The position numbers were made by a program, and so were the translations under genes. A DNA stretch of 64,000 nt from the NCBI RefSeq assembly GCF_900100655.1, contig NZ_FNCE01000003.1, positions 62,001 through 126,000 on the forward strand, in the 5' to 3' direction. Origin of the DNA: Limimonas halophila. GTDB taxonomy: Bacteria; Pseudomonadota; Alphaproteobacteria; Kiloniellales; Rhodovibrionaceae. Below are positions 25,772 through 33,327 of this stretch, one piece after another. Every line of letters begins with the position of its first letter. Within the stretch, counting starts at the first letter, position 1. A model generated the notes under the pieces. That model searched no databases. It was not told where the DNA came from and saw nothing but the letters and a program-made list of their open reading frames with translations.

Positions 25772-25856
25772 AACACGCGCGTGTTTTATCGCTTCAATCA
25801 GTCCGATGGACGCCCGCCAGGGTGAGATCGCGGGGCTGTCTTGGGAAAGGTGCCAG
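25770..25856 (+). repeat. Repeat family A, copy 4
   Basis: Opens with the perfect 18-bp palindrome AAAACACGCGCGTGTTTT (25770-25787), whose first bases are part of the TAA stop at 25769-25771. The core ends at GGTGCCAG. It could work as a hairpin with a U-rich tail. Confidence 0.85.
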
Positions 25857-25927
25857 GGTCGTAATACGCGTGCTCAGTAAGCGACATTCACCATCGGCCG
25901 GGTGATATCGGCGGAATCGCGTTAGGG

Positions 25928-25951
25928 TTCTTTCTCCTTCAGGAGAAAGAC
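25928..25951. other. Hairpin TCTTTCTCCT/AGGAGAAAGA
   Basis: A perfect 10-bp stem with a two-base TC loop in the gap between repeat A copies 4 and 5. No gene is adjacent in a way that explains it. Confidence 0.5.
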
Positions 25952-25992
25952 AGAATGAGGCCATGTCGTCCGCTCTATGAAATGAAGTATAA

Positions 25993-26023
25993 GGCGGATT
26001 CGCCGCGCGAGCGGCAATCCGCC
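25993..26023. repeat. Repeat family D, copy 2 (short)
   Basis: GGCGGATTCGCCGC and GCGGCAATCCGCC form a hairpin. It lacks the central GTAGGCCCGCC stretch of copies 1 and 3. As with copy 1, repeat A follows immediately. Confidence 0.75.
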
Positions 26024-26024
26024 T

Positions 26025-26109
26025 AAACGCAGGCGTGTTTCATTGCTGCCGTCAATCCAATGGACGCCCGTCCGGGTGAGATTGCGGGGCTGTCTGGGGA
26101 AGGTGCCAG
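26025..26109 (+). repeat. Repeat family A, copy 5
   Basis: AAACGCAGGCGTGTTT (26025-26040), then the core CAATGGACGCCCGTCCGGGT...GGGGAAGGTGCCAG. The whole 25772-26146 gap consists of repeats A4, a hairpin, D2 and A5. Confidence 0.85.
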
Positions 26110-26146
26110 TTCGACCTTCAGGTGGGCTGAGCCATGACGTTTTTCG

Positions 26147-26611
26147 TCATGGTCTGTTTGCCGTGCGTCGGGGCAGGGCGCGGAACGGGTCGCGCATGAC
26201 CATCAGCGCGCTTCGCCGCGGCGGCGGTGCGGCGGCAAGCCGGTGGGCAAGCAGCGTCCGCGCCTGTCGTTCCGAGGCGGGTTCCTGGCGCCACAAGCGC
26301 AGCGCCGTTTCCATCACCGTCGGCGGGTCTGGCAAGGGAACCACCTCCGCCGGCCAGCCGTCCGGCCGGAACAGGATCGTCAGCAGGTGCGCCGGATCGG
26401 CGCCGCACATCTGCACCAGCCCGCCGGCGTAGGTCGTGGAGACGCCGGCGGCGCCAAACTCGTACAGCGCGATGCGCTCGCGCGAAACACGCAGCGCCGC
26501 CGCCACCTCCCGCCGCGCCAGCCCGTGCATCGCCCGGAACCCCGCCACGACCTTCGCGATCCGCGCCGTTTCCGCCGCGACCGCCCGCGTACCCGGCAGC
26601 TCGTCGACCAT
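26147..26611 (-). CDS. Putative XRE-like helix-turn-helix protein
   Basis: A 154-residue protein. Residues about 12-65 look like an XRE-type fold: KVVAGFRAMHGLARREVAAA, LRVSRERIALYEFGAAG, then TTYAGGLVQMCGADPAHLL. The C-terminal half is Arg/Ala-rich with no recognisable domain. The ATG at 26611 was chosen because the minus strand reads TAGGAG seven bases before it; a longer frame reaches 26710. It is divergent from a second helix-turn-helix gene across a comparatively AT-rich gap (26612-26804), so one may control the other. No target is known. Confidence 0.6.
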   Translation of the reverse strand: MVDELPGTRAVAAETARIAKVVAGFRAMHGLARREVAAALRVSRERIALYEFGAAGVSTTYAGGLVQMCGADPAHLLTILFRPDGWPAEVVPLPDPPTVMETALRLWRQEPASERQARTLLAHRLAAAPPPRRSALMVMRDPFRALPRRTANRP

Positions 26612-26804
26612 TGAAACAACTCCTACGGCCGTTCGGCGGCTACCCCGAGGCATCGTGACCCGCTGAGGCCTTGATTCACCTACAACCGCATGACCGCGGC
26701 TCAGCCTCACTTGTATTGCAGTTACAACATTCAGCCTTCAATGTCTAGAAATCCTTGAATGGACTGTGTTCCTTCCCGAACGCCGCAACCGCAGCGTTTG
26801 GGGC

Positions 26805-27191
26805 ATGGCGAGCGACCTCGACTCAGAAGACCGCCGCTTCTGCAAAGCCTTCGGCCGTCGACTGGCGGAGTTGCGGGATCAGGCAGGGCTTACCCAAGCT
26901 CAGTTGGGCGAGCAGATCGGTCGCTCGGAGAACACGGTTGTTTCCATCGAAACTGGGCGATCGGGAACCTCCACCTATGTTGCCGCGCGCATGGCGCGTG
27001 CACTTGGAGTCACGCTCCCCGATCTTTTTGATGTCGCGGATCAGCCGGCCCAGAACAGCGAGAAGCGACGTTTAATCCGTCAGCTCGTGAAAACCATGCG
27101 CCACGACGATCCACAGACGCTGCGCCTCATCGCGCGCTTGGCCGAGGTGACCCACGACGAGCTTGAAGACGGCTCGTCGGACCGGGTTTAG
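26805..27191 (+). CDS. XRE-family transcriptional regulator
   Basis: A 128-residue DNA-binding protein with a clear Cro/CI helix-turn-helix at about residues 14-70: RRLAELRDQAGLTQAQLGEQ, IGRSENTVVSIETGRSG, and VAARMARALGVTLPDLFD. The rest is a short helical tail. ATG 26805 follows GTTTGGGG; GTG 26766 is an alternative. It lies 78 bases upstream of a large membrane-protein gene on the same strand and may regulate it. Its AT content is a little higher than in the core genes nearby. Confidence 0.85.
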   Translation: MASDLDSEDRRFCKAFGRRLAELRDQAGLTQAQLGEQIGRSENTVVSIETGRSGTSTYVAARMARALGVTLPDLFDVADQPAQNSEKRRLIRQLVKTMRHDDPQTLRLIARLAEVTHDELEDGSSDRV

Positions 27192-27269
27192 CCGCCCAGC
27201 TATTTACACGCGCCGCGCCACTTCAGGACAATCCTTCGCGCGCTGGTGGCGGCCGAACGCGGCGGCGAT

Positions 27270-28808
27270 ATGGATTGGTTCAAGGAATTTCTCACAGATG
27301 CCCTGGGCCTGAGTCCCGGTGTCGCGGCTCTGGCCCTGGTCCTGGTCGGCGGCATCGGCTGGTTGTATCTCTTTCACGTCAAGCTCTTGTGGCGCGTCGG
27401 AACGCGCGACACCCCCGGCCTCCGCGAAGAGGCCGACAAGGCGGCGCGCCCACATCTGGTACCCGGCGCGGAGGAGACCTATCGCGCGCTCCGGCAGGGC
27501 CTTTTGACCTTTCTCAATAACCGTCTGGGTGCGCATCCGTGGAGCGCACGAAGCTACGACTGGTGCCTGCGATTGGCGGTGGCTTATCCAATCATAACTG
27601 TATTGTTGGTCTGGGCCGCTACCGGTCAGAATACTTCTGGTATAGATGGCATGCTGCCGGCGACGATAGGGCCTGAGTCGCGCATGCTCACGGTTGTGTT
27701 CTTGGCGATCTCATTGGGCGCGGTGGCCTGGGGCGAGCAAACACGTGGTTGGCGGGCTATTGCTTTCTATTCCGCTGCCGCTGGCGCTGCTATTGTCGGT
27801 GTAAGTTCTGCTAGTTCTGTCGCTTTTGCTGTGACTGGATATGTCGTTCTAACTTTTTCCACTGCTGTCGCTACAGCTTCCACAGGCCTTGTTGCTGGTA
27901 ATTTCACTGCGGCTGTCGCCATTGCTGTCGCCGGCTATGTCGCTATTGCTTTGGCTGTCGCCGGATCTGCCATTGTTGCCGCCACTTTAGCTGTAGCAAC
28001 ACTTTTCGGTGCATTTGGTGTTGCTATCATCGTAAGCTTGCTCGACCATCAGTTATCTGGAAGAGAGAAATCTGGATTGGATTACGTTTTATTTGTATCT
28101 GTTTTTTTGCTGGGGTTATTAGTACTTGCAGTGATTTTGATCTGCTCGCGCTCGTGGCTAGAGATGAACGAATCCGGCAGAAGCCTGCTCGTCTTCCTGG
28201 CCGCATTGCCGCTGATAAATTCCGTGGCGGACTGGCTCTCGCTCGGCCTGACCCGGCATCTACTCAGCCGGGCCGGCGGAACCTGGTCCAGTCTGGGCAA
28301 CGGGGTCGTGGACGCGCTCGCGGCGGTGATCTTCTTGGGGGTGCTGGCCGTTGCCGTGACCGCGGGGTTGCAGGGGCTGAACGCGCTTGCCCTGGCAAGC
28401 GGGGCGGAGGCGGCGCTGATCGACGTGGCCGGTGTTCTCCAGCGCGTGCGGGAGACGCCGGGCGACCCGGCGGTCTGGTGGGTCTATATCATGCTGTTTT
28501 CGACCTTGCTGCCGAGCTTCGCCCACGCCGTGGTGGCTGCGGCAGCCGTGGTCACCGTCGCGCTGCCGGGCTCGTGGCGAGACTGGCAACGAAAGAAGCT
28601 TGCGGCCGGATTCACGGAGGACCATCCGCAGGAGGTCTGGCGCGCGGCGGCGTTCCTGACCCTTCGCCGCGTGGCGGCGATCCTGCTGGCGCTCCTCGCT
28701 CTTGGCGCCGTGGCGGCGGTATTGGGCGGGTACCACGTCGCCCTGCCGTGGCTTGCGGACGCGCTGCTCGTCATCGCCGAGACCACCGCGATGGCGCTGG
28801 GTGCGTAG
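27270..28808 (+). CDS. Large polytopic membrane protein of unknown function, Ala/Val-repeat core
   Basis: A 512-residue inner-membrane protein with about ten predicted membrane segments. An N-terminal helix (ALALVLVGGIGWLYLFHV) is followed by a soluble loop and segments from about residue 95. The core (about 180-275) is a degenerate run of Ala/Val/Gly such as AVAIAVAGYVAIALAVAGSA, encoded by repeated GCTGTCGC words (27817, 27864, 27912, 27924, 27954). DNA from about 27590 to 28160 is visibly more AT-rich than both ends of the gene. I recognise no family. A start at GTG 27246 or ATG 27270 is possible; neither has a good ribosome site. Confidence 0.75.
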   Translation: MDWFKEFLTDALGLSPGVAALALVLVGGIGWLYLFHVKLLWRVGTRDTPGLREEADKAARPHLVPGAEETYRALRQGLLTFLNNRLGAHPWSARSYDWCLRLAVAYPIITVLLVWAATGQNTSGIDGMLPATIGPESRMLTVVFLAISLGAVAWGEQTRGWRAIAFYSAAAGAAIVGVSSASSVAFAVTGYVVLTFSTAVATASTGLVAGNFTAAVAIAVAGYVAIALAVAGSAIVAATLAVATLFGAFGVAIIVSLLDHQLSGREKSGLDYVLFVSVFLLGLLVLAVILICSRSWLEMNESGRSLLVFLAALPLINSVADWLSLGLTRHLLSRAGGTWSSLGNGVVDALAAVIFLGVLAVAVTAGLQGLNALALASGAEAALIDVAGVLQRVRETPGDPAVWWVYIMLFSTLLPSFAHAVVAAAAVVTVALPGSWRDWQRKKLAAGFTEDHPQEVWRAAAFLTLRRVAAILLALLALGAVAAVLGGYHVALPWLADALLVIAETTAMALGA

Positions 28809-28840
28809 CTCATCCGCATCGGCGGGTTTACGAAACGGCG

Positions 28841-28938
28841 TCCGGCACCTTTCCCAAGATTGACCACGATAGGGCGTCCGGCACCTTCCCCAAGACAGCC
28901 CCGCGATCTCACCTTGGCGGGCGTCCGCCAGACTGACG
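28841..28938 (-). repeat. Repeat family A, copy 6 (reverse, with partial tandem copy)
   Basis: Read on the minus strand, a full core (CAGTCTGGCGGACGCC...GGGGAAGGTGCCGG, 28938-28878) is followed by a second partial core ending CTTGGGAAAGGTGCCGG (28868-28841). It is the only inverted copy, and it lacks the AAACAC palindrome. Confidence 0.8.
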
Positions 28939-29101
28939 CATGGGATGCAACGCCCGGCGTTGCCCTGGAATCGTCACGATTGTGCCAAGCTGTGGCGCGG
29001 GGTGGTGGCCTGGAATGCGGTTATCGCGTGAAAGGCGCCCGTCCGGTGGATTCCGGATGGTGGCGTCCTTACATGCCGGTCAAAAGGGGATGGACCGCAT
29101 C

Positions 29102-29800
29102 ATGCCGGAAACCGTGGCGCTGGTGGACGACGACCGCAACATTCTGACCTCTGTTTCCATGGCGCTGGAGGCGGAGGGCTACAAGGTGCGCACCTATGCC
29201 GACGGGCAGGAGGCCTTGCGCGGGATCGGGACGCAGCCGGTGGATGTGGCGATCGTGGACATCAAGATGCCGCGCATGGACGGCATGGAGCTGCTCAACC
29301 GGCTGCGCGAGGAGTCCAACCTGCCGATCATCTTCCTGACCTCGAAGGACGACGAGGTGGACGAGGTGGTGGGCCTGCGCATGGGCGCGGACGACTACAT
29401 CACCAAGCCGTTCTCGCAGCGCCTGTTGATCGAGCGCGTGCGCGCGGTGCTGCGCCGCGAGCGGCTGGCGGCGGGCACCGAGACGGACGAGGGCGAGCAG
29501 ACGATCGTGCGCGGCGAACTGACGCTGGACCCGGCGCGGCACCTGTGCACCTGGAAGGGGCGGGAGGTCACGCTGACCGTGACCGAGTTCCTGATCCTGA
29601 AAACGCTGGCCCAGCGCCCCGGGCACGTGAAGTCGCGCGATCAGCTCATGGACGCGGCCTACGGCGAGGCGATCTACGTCGACGACCGCACGATCGACAG
29701 CCACATCAAGCGCCTGCGCAAGAAGTTCAAGGCGGTGGACGACGACTTCGCGCAGATCGAGACGCTCTACGGCGTGGGCTACCGCTACCGCGATGCCTGA
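29102..29800 (+). CDS. chvI: Two-component response regulator ChvI
   Basis: A 232-residue OmpR/PhoB-family regulator. The receiver domain (1-120) has the acidic pocket VDDD at 8-11, phospho-acceptor Asp53 (IVDIKMP) and Lys in TKPF. The C-terminal winged helix (130-230) has [17 protein letters not shown] and [15 protein letters not shown]. It matches ChvI, which with ChvG controls envelope and acid stress and host-association genes in alphaproteobacteria. The start at 29102 is spaced correctly from AAAGGGGA, whereas ATG 29090 is too close. The last 8 bases overlap chvG. Confidence 0.92.
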   Translation: MPETVALVDDDRNILTSVSMALEAEGYKVRTYADGQEALRGIGTQPVDVAIVDIKMPRMDGMELLNRLREESNLPIIFLTSKDDEVDEVVGLRMGADDYITKPFSQRLLIERVRAVLRRERLAAGTETDEGEQTIVRGELTLDPARHLCTWKGREVTLTVTEFLILKTLAQRPGHVKSRDQLMDAAYGEAIYVDDRTIDSHIKRLRKKFKAVDDDFAQIETLYGVGYRYRDA

Positions 29801-31490
29801 CGCCGACACCGGAACCAGCCAAGCCGCAGGCGAGCAGGACGCGCGGCGCACGGTGCGCGCGGCGGGGCGCCGCCGCCACCGTCAGGCGTGGCGGTCGCCC
29901 CTGCTGTGGCGGATTCTGGCGATCAACGTGCTGGTGCTGCTGATCCCCGTGCTGGGACTGCTGCACCTTCAGCAATACCGGGAAAGCCTGATCGGGGCGG
30001 AACTGTCGGCGCTGCGCACCCAGGCGCGCGCGTTTTCCACCACCCTGGCCAACAGCGCCGCCGTGGTGTCGGCCAGCGGGCAGGAGCGTTTGCTGCCGGA
30101 GGCGACGCGGCACGCCCTGCGCGTGCTGGCGGCGGGGCGCGACATCCGCGCGCGCGTCTTCACCCGCGACGGCCGCATGATGGCGGACAGCTTCGCGCTG
30201 CTGGGCGCGGGCGGGCAGGTGCGCGTGGAACACCTGCCGCCGCCGGATTCCACGACCTTCCTCCCCGCAGCGCTCAGCGACGCCTACCGCTGGGTGCTGC
30301 GCCATGTGCCCGGTGTGGGGGAGTTTCCGCGCTACCGGGAAAACGCCGTCCAGAGCGCCGAGGACTACCGCGCCGTCGAACGTGCCCTGGAGGGCGAGGG
30401 CGCGGGTCGGGTCTACCGCAACGGCGAGGGCGGCCTCGTGCTGACGGTGGCCTCGCCGGTGCAGCGCTACCGCAAGGTGCTGGGCGCGCTGATGATCTCG
30501 CGCAACGGCACGGACATCCAGGCGGCCGTGCGCGACCGGCGCACCGACATCCTGATCGTTTTCGGCATCGCGCTGGGCGTGACGCTGCTGCTGTCGTTCT
30601 ACATGACGCGCGCGATCGCGCGGCCCATGCGCCGGCTGGCGGAGGCCGCGGACGCCGTGCGCCACGCGCGCGGGCGGCAGGCCAACATCCCCGACCTCTC
30701 GCAGCGCGGCGACGAGATCGGCGACCTCTCGGCGGCCCTCAACGAGATGACCGAGGCGCTGTGGGACCGCCTGGACGCCATCGAGCGCTTCGCCGCCGAC
30801 GTGGCGCACGAGATCAAGAACCCCCTGACCTCGCTGCGCAGCGCGGTGGAGACGGTCTCGCGCGTGGACGATCCCGAGCAGCAGAAGAAGCTCATGGGCA
30901 TCATCCTGGAGGACGTCCAGCGCCTGGATCACCTGATCAGCGAGATCTCCGACGCCTCGCGCCTGGATGCCGAGCTGTCGCGCGCGGAAACCGCGCCCGT
31001 GGAGCTGGCGCGGCTGTTGGAGGCGCTTGTGGAGGTGCAGCGCGCCGGCGCCGAGGAAACTGGCCCGGCGTTCGAACTGCACCTGCCGCACGGGGCGGAC
31101 GGCGAGCGCGACGCACTCATCGTGCCGGGCCTGGAGGCGCGGGTGGCCCAGGTCTTCCGCAACCTGATCGCAAACGCCGCGACCTTCTGCCCACCCAACG
31201 GCACGATCGCCGTCACCGCCCGCCGTGTGGACGGCTGGGTGGAGGTCACGGTGGACGACGAGGGCCCCGGCGTGCCCGAGGCCAAGCTTCAGGCCATCTT
31301 CGAGCGCTTCTACACCGACCGCCCGACGGCCGAAAAAGCGGGCACCCACTCCGGTCTGGGGCTCGCCATCTGCAAGCAGATCGTCGACGCCCATCGCGGC
31401 ACGATCACCGCCGAAAACCGCCGCGACGCCGACGGCACGATCACCGGCGCACGCTTCACCGTCCGCCTCCCCGCCCAAGACCAAAGATGA
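29793..31490 (+). CDS. chvG: Sensor histidine kinase ChvG
   Basis: A 565-residue membrane sensor kinase. Two membrane segments (about 37-57 and 249-270) flank a periplasmic sensing domain; then come a HAMP linker, the H-box with His339 ([12 protein letters not shown]), and an ATPase domain with [17 protein letters not shown] and [12 protein letters not shown]. It phosphorylates ChvI; in relatives its signalling is restrained by periplasmic ExoR. The N-terminal cytoplasmic tail is Arg-rich. It overlaps chvI. The next real gene, 450 bases on, is hprK-rapZ, the usual alphaproteobacterial order. Confidence 0.92.
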   Translation: MPDADTGTSQAAGEQDARRTVRAAGRRRHRQAWRSPLLWRILAINVLVLLIPVLGLLHLQQYRESLIGAELSALRTQARAFSTTLANSAAVVSASGQERLLPEATRHALRVLAAGRDIRARVFTRDGRMMADSFALLGAGGQVRVEHLPPPDSTTFLPAALSDAYRWVLRHVPGVGEFPRYRENAVQSAEDYRAVERALEGEGAGRVYRNGEGGLVLTVASPVQRYRKVLGALMISRNGTDIQAAVRDRRTDILIVFGIALGVTLLLSFYMTRAIARPMRRLAEAADAVRHARGRQANIPDLSQRGDEIGDLSAALNEMTEALWDRLDAIERFAADVAHEIKNPLTSLRSAVETVSRVDDPEQQKKLMGIILEDVQRLDHLISEISDASRLDAELSRAETAPVELARLLEALVEVQRAGAEETGPAFELHLPHGADGERDALIVPGLEARVAQVFRNLIANAATFCPPNGTIAVTARRVDGWVEVTVDDEGPGVPEAKLQAIFERFYTDRPTAEKAGTHSGLGLAICKQIVDAHRGTITAENRRDADGTITGARFTVRLPAQDQR

Positions 31491-31647
31491 TCTTTGGGAG
31501 CATCTGTCATTCGATACCAGCGTGGCATCGAGATGAATGGGTCTCTCATGACCGAACGAAAGGTTGTTTGATCCCATCCGTCTCTCGACACCGGTGTGCC
31601 GTGGCGGATGGACCGGGCACGCACGACCAAATATGATTTGTGGAAAC

Positions 31648-31679
31648 GGGCGGTTTGCTGCGTGGCAGCGAAACCGCCC
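31648..31679. repeat. Hairpin GGGCGGTTT/AAACCGCCC
   Basis: GGGCGGTTTGCTGC at 31648-31661 pairs with GCAGCGAAACCGCCC region ending at 31679. It resembles family D in style (paired GGGCGG arms) and lies in the chvG-hprK gap. Confidence 0.6.
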
Positions 31680-31732
31680 TACAGTGCTACGTTACCCTTC
31701 TCGGAGAAAATGATGTCTCCCTGCGGTTGTGT

Positions 31733-31788
31733 AGGGCGGATTGGCCGTAGGCCCGCCTGCGGCGTCGCCGCGCAAGCGGCAATCCGCC
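31733..31788. repeat. Repeat family D, copy 3
   Basis: Nearly identical to 15197-15251, including the middle CGTAGGCCCGCCTGCGGCG. It abuts the broken antitoxin-like reading frame at 31799 and probably marks the break. Confidence 0.8.
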
Positions 31789-31798
31789 GATCGAACGG

Positions 31799-31933
31799 CG
31801 TGGGCAGCTGCGGTTCGAAGAGAAGACGCCCAACGAGGCCACGCGCCAAGCCATCGAAGAGGCGCGCGCACGCACCGATCTTACGCGCCACGCCAGCGCT
31901 GCGGCGCTGTTGAGCGGGGAGGATAACGCGTAA
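31799..31933 (+). pseudogene. 3' remnant of a RelB/DinJ-type antitoxin gene
   Basis: In the frame ending at TAA 31931-31933 the sequence reads LRFEEKTPNEATRQAIEEAR, then ARTDLTRHASAAALLSGEDNA. This is the C-terminal, toxin-binding part of RelB/DinJ antitoxins, about 44 codons. There is no start codon: a TAG lies in frame at 31748 and the upstream DNA is a family D repeat. The N-terminal DNA-binding half and the toxin gene are missing. The assignment rests on pattern recognition of a short segment. Confidence 0.6.
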
Positions 31934-31944
31934 GTTCGGCTGCC

Positions 31945-33303
31945 ATGACCCACCGCATCCACGCCACCTGTGTCGCGCTCGACGGGCGGGGTGTGGTGCT
32001 GCGCGGGCCGTCGGGCGCGGGCAAGTCGGCGCTGGCGCTGCGGCTGATCGCGGAAGCCGGCGCCGCCCTGGTGGCGGACGACCAGACCGAGCTGACCGCC
32101 CACGGCGGCGAGGCGGTCGCGACGGCCCCGGCCGGCCTGCCCGCAGCGATCGAGGGGCGCGGGGCCGGGCTGCTCGCCGCGCCGCGCATCGAGCGCGCGC
32201 CCGTGGCGCTGGTGGTCGACCTCGTGCCCGGCACCACCGTCCGCCTGCCCGATCCGGCCGAGGTCACGCTCGACGGCATCACCGTCCCGCGCGCCGAGCT
32301 GGACGCGGGCGACCCGGCGGCCGTCGCGAAAGTGTTGCTTGCGGTGCGCGGGGGCTGCGGCGCAGGCTCGCGCCCCACACCGCAGGATCGTACCGCCATG
32401 ACCGAGGCGCCGCCACCCGCCGACCCCGCCGCCGCGCGCCGCGTCGTGCTCGTCACGGGCATGTCGGGGGCCGGCCGCTCCACCTTCCTGCGCGCGCTGG
32501 AGGACGTGGGCTACGAGGTCGTGGACAACCTGCCTTTGCACCTGCTGGACGCCGTGGTGCGCGAGGACGGCCGTGACACCCCCGTCGCCATCGGCATCGA
32601 CATCCGCTCGCGCAGCTTCGCCGTCGAGCCCTTCCTGGACGCGCTGGACGCGCTGCGCGCCGATCCGGCGCTGGCGGTCACGCTGGCCTTTCTGGACTGC
32701 GAAAACGCCGTGCTCCAGCGCCGCTACACGGAAACGCGCCGCCGCCACCCGCTGGCGCGCGAGCGCCCCGTGCGCGACGGCATCGCCGCCGAGCGGCGCC
32801 TGGTCGAGCCGCTGCGCACGCGCGCGGACATGGCGATCGACACCTCCACGCTCGATCCCAAGGACCTGCGGCATCTGGCCGCCGCGCAGCTCGGCCTGGA
32901 CCGCCAGGCGGGCATGGCGATCTTCGTCACCTCCTTCGCCTTCCGCGAAGGCGTGCCGCGCGAGGCCGATCTGGTCTTCGACGTGCGCTTTCTGCGCAAC
33001 CCGCACAGCGATCCCGAGCTGCGCCCGCTGACGGGCCTGGACCCGGCCGTGGGCGAGCACGTGTGCCAGGACCCGGACTACCCCGCGCTGCGCGCCGGGC
33101 TGGCGGCCATGCTGCGCCGCCTGGTCCCGCGCTACGAGCGCGAGGGCAAGAGCTACCTCACGATCGCCGTCGGCTGCACGGGCGGGCGCCACCGCTCCGT
33201 CGCCGTGGCCGAGGACTTGGCCGCCATCCTGCGCGGCCTGGGCCGCGAGCCGGTGCTCAGCCACCGCGACCTGGGCGACAGCGCGGGCGGAGCGCCGGCA
33301 TAA
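31945..33303 (+). CDS. Fused HPr kinase/phosphorylase and RapZ
   Basis: A 452-residue open frame joining two proteins normally made separately. Residues 1-145 are the short alphaproteobacterial HprK, with the P-loop GPSGAGKS (21-28) and LVADDQTEL. Residues about 167-445 are RapZ (YvcJ family), with Walker A GMSGAGRS (172-179), DIRSRSF and the C-terminal GCTGGRHRSV (410-419). HprK phosphorylates HPr of the nitrogen-type phosphotransferase system. RapZ binds nucleotides and, in enterobacteria, controls small-RNA decay. ATG 32398 with AGGA upstream (32384-32387) begins the RapZ part, so internal initiation could also give free RapZ. The usual EIIA and HPr genes do not follow. Confidence 0.85.
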   Translation: MTHRIHATCVALDGRGVVLRGPSGAGKSALALRLIAEAGAALVADDQTELTAHGGEAVATAPAGLPAAIEGRGAGLLAAPRIERAPVALVVDLVPGTTVRLPDPAEVTLDGITVPRAELDAGDPAAVAKVLLAVRGGCGAGSRPTPQDRTAMTEAPPPADPAAARRVVLVTGMSGAGRSTFLRALEDVGYEVVDNLPLHLLDAVVREDGRDTPVAIGIDIRSRSFAVEPFLDALDALRADPALAVTLAFLDCENAVLQRRYTETRRRHPLARERPVRDGIAAERRLVEPLRTRADMAIDTSTLDPKDLRHLAAAQLGLDRQAGMAIFVTSFAFREGVPREADLVFDVRFLRNPHSDPELRPLTGLDPAVGEHVCQDPDYPALRAGLAAMLRRLVPRYEREGKSYLTIAVGCTGGRHRSVAVAEDLAAILRGLGREPVLSHRDLGDSAGGAPA

Positions 33304-33327
33304 GCGGTCGCCGGCGCTCGCGACGGG

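Noticed and set aside
27590-28160. Transposon or phage insertion inside the membrane-protein gene
   Set aside because: The frame stays open and hydrophobic across the AT-richer part, with no terminal repeats or transposase, so a repeat-built protein core is simpler.
31687-33264. Minus-strand frame opposite hprK-rapZ
   Set aside because: No recognisable domain; the plus strand holds two P-loop families with intact motifs.
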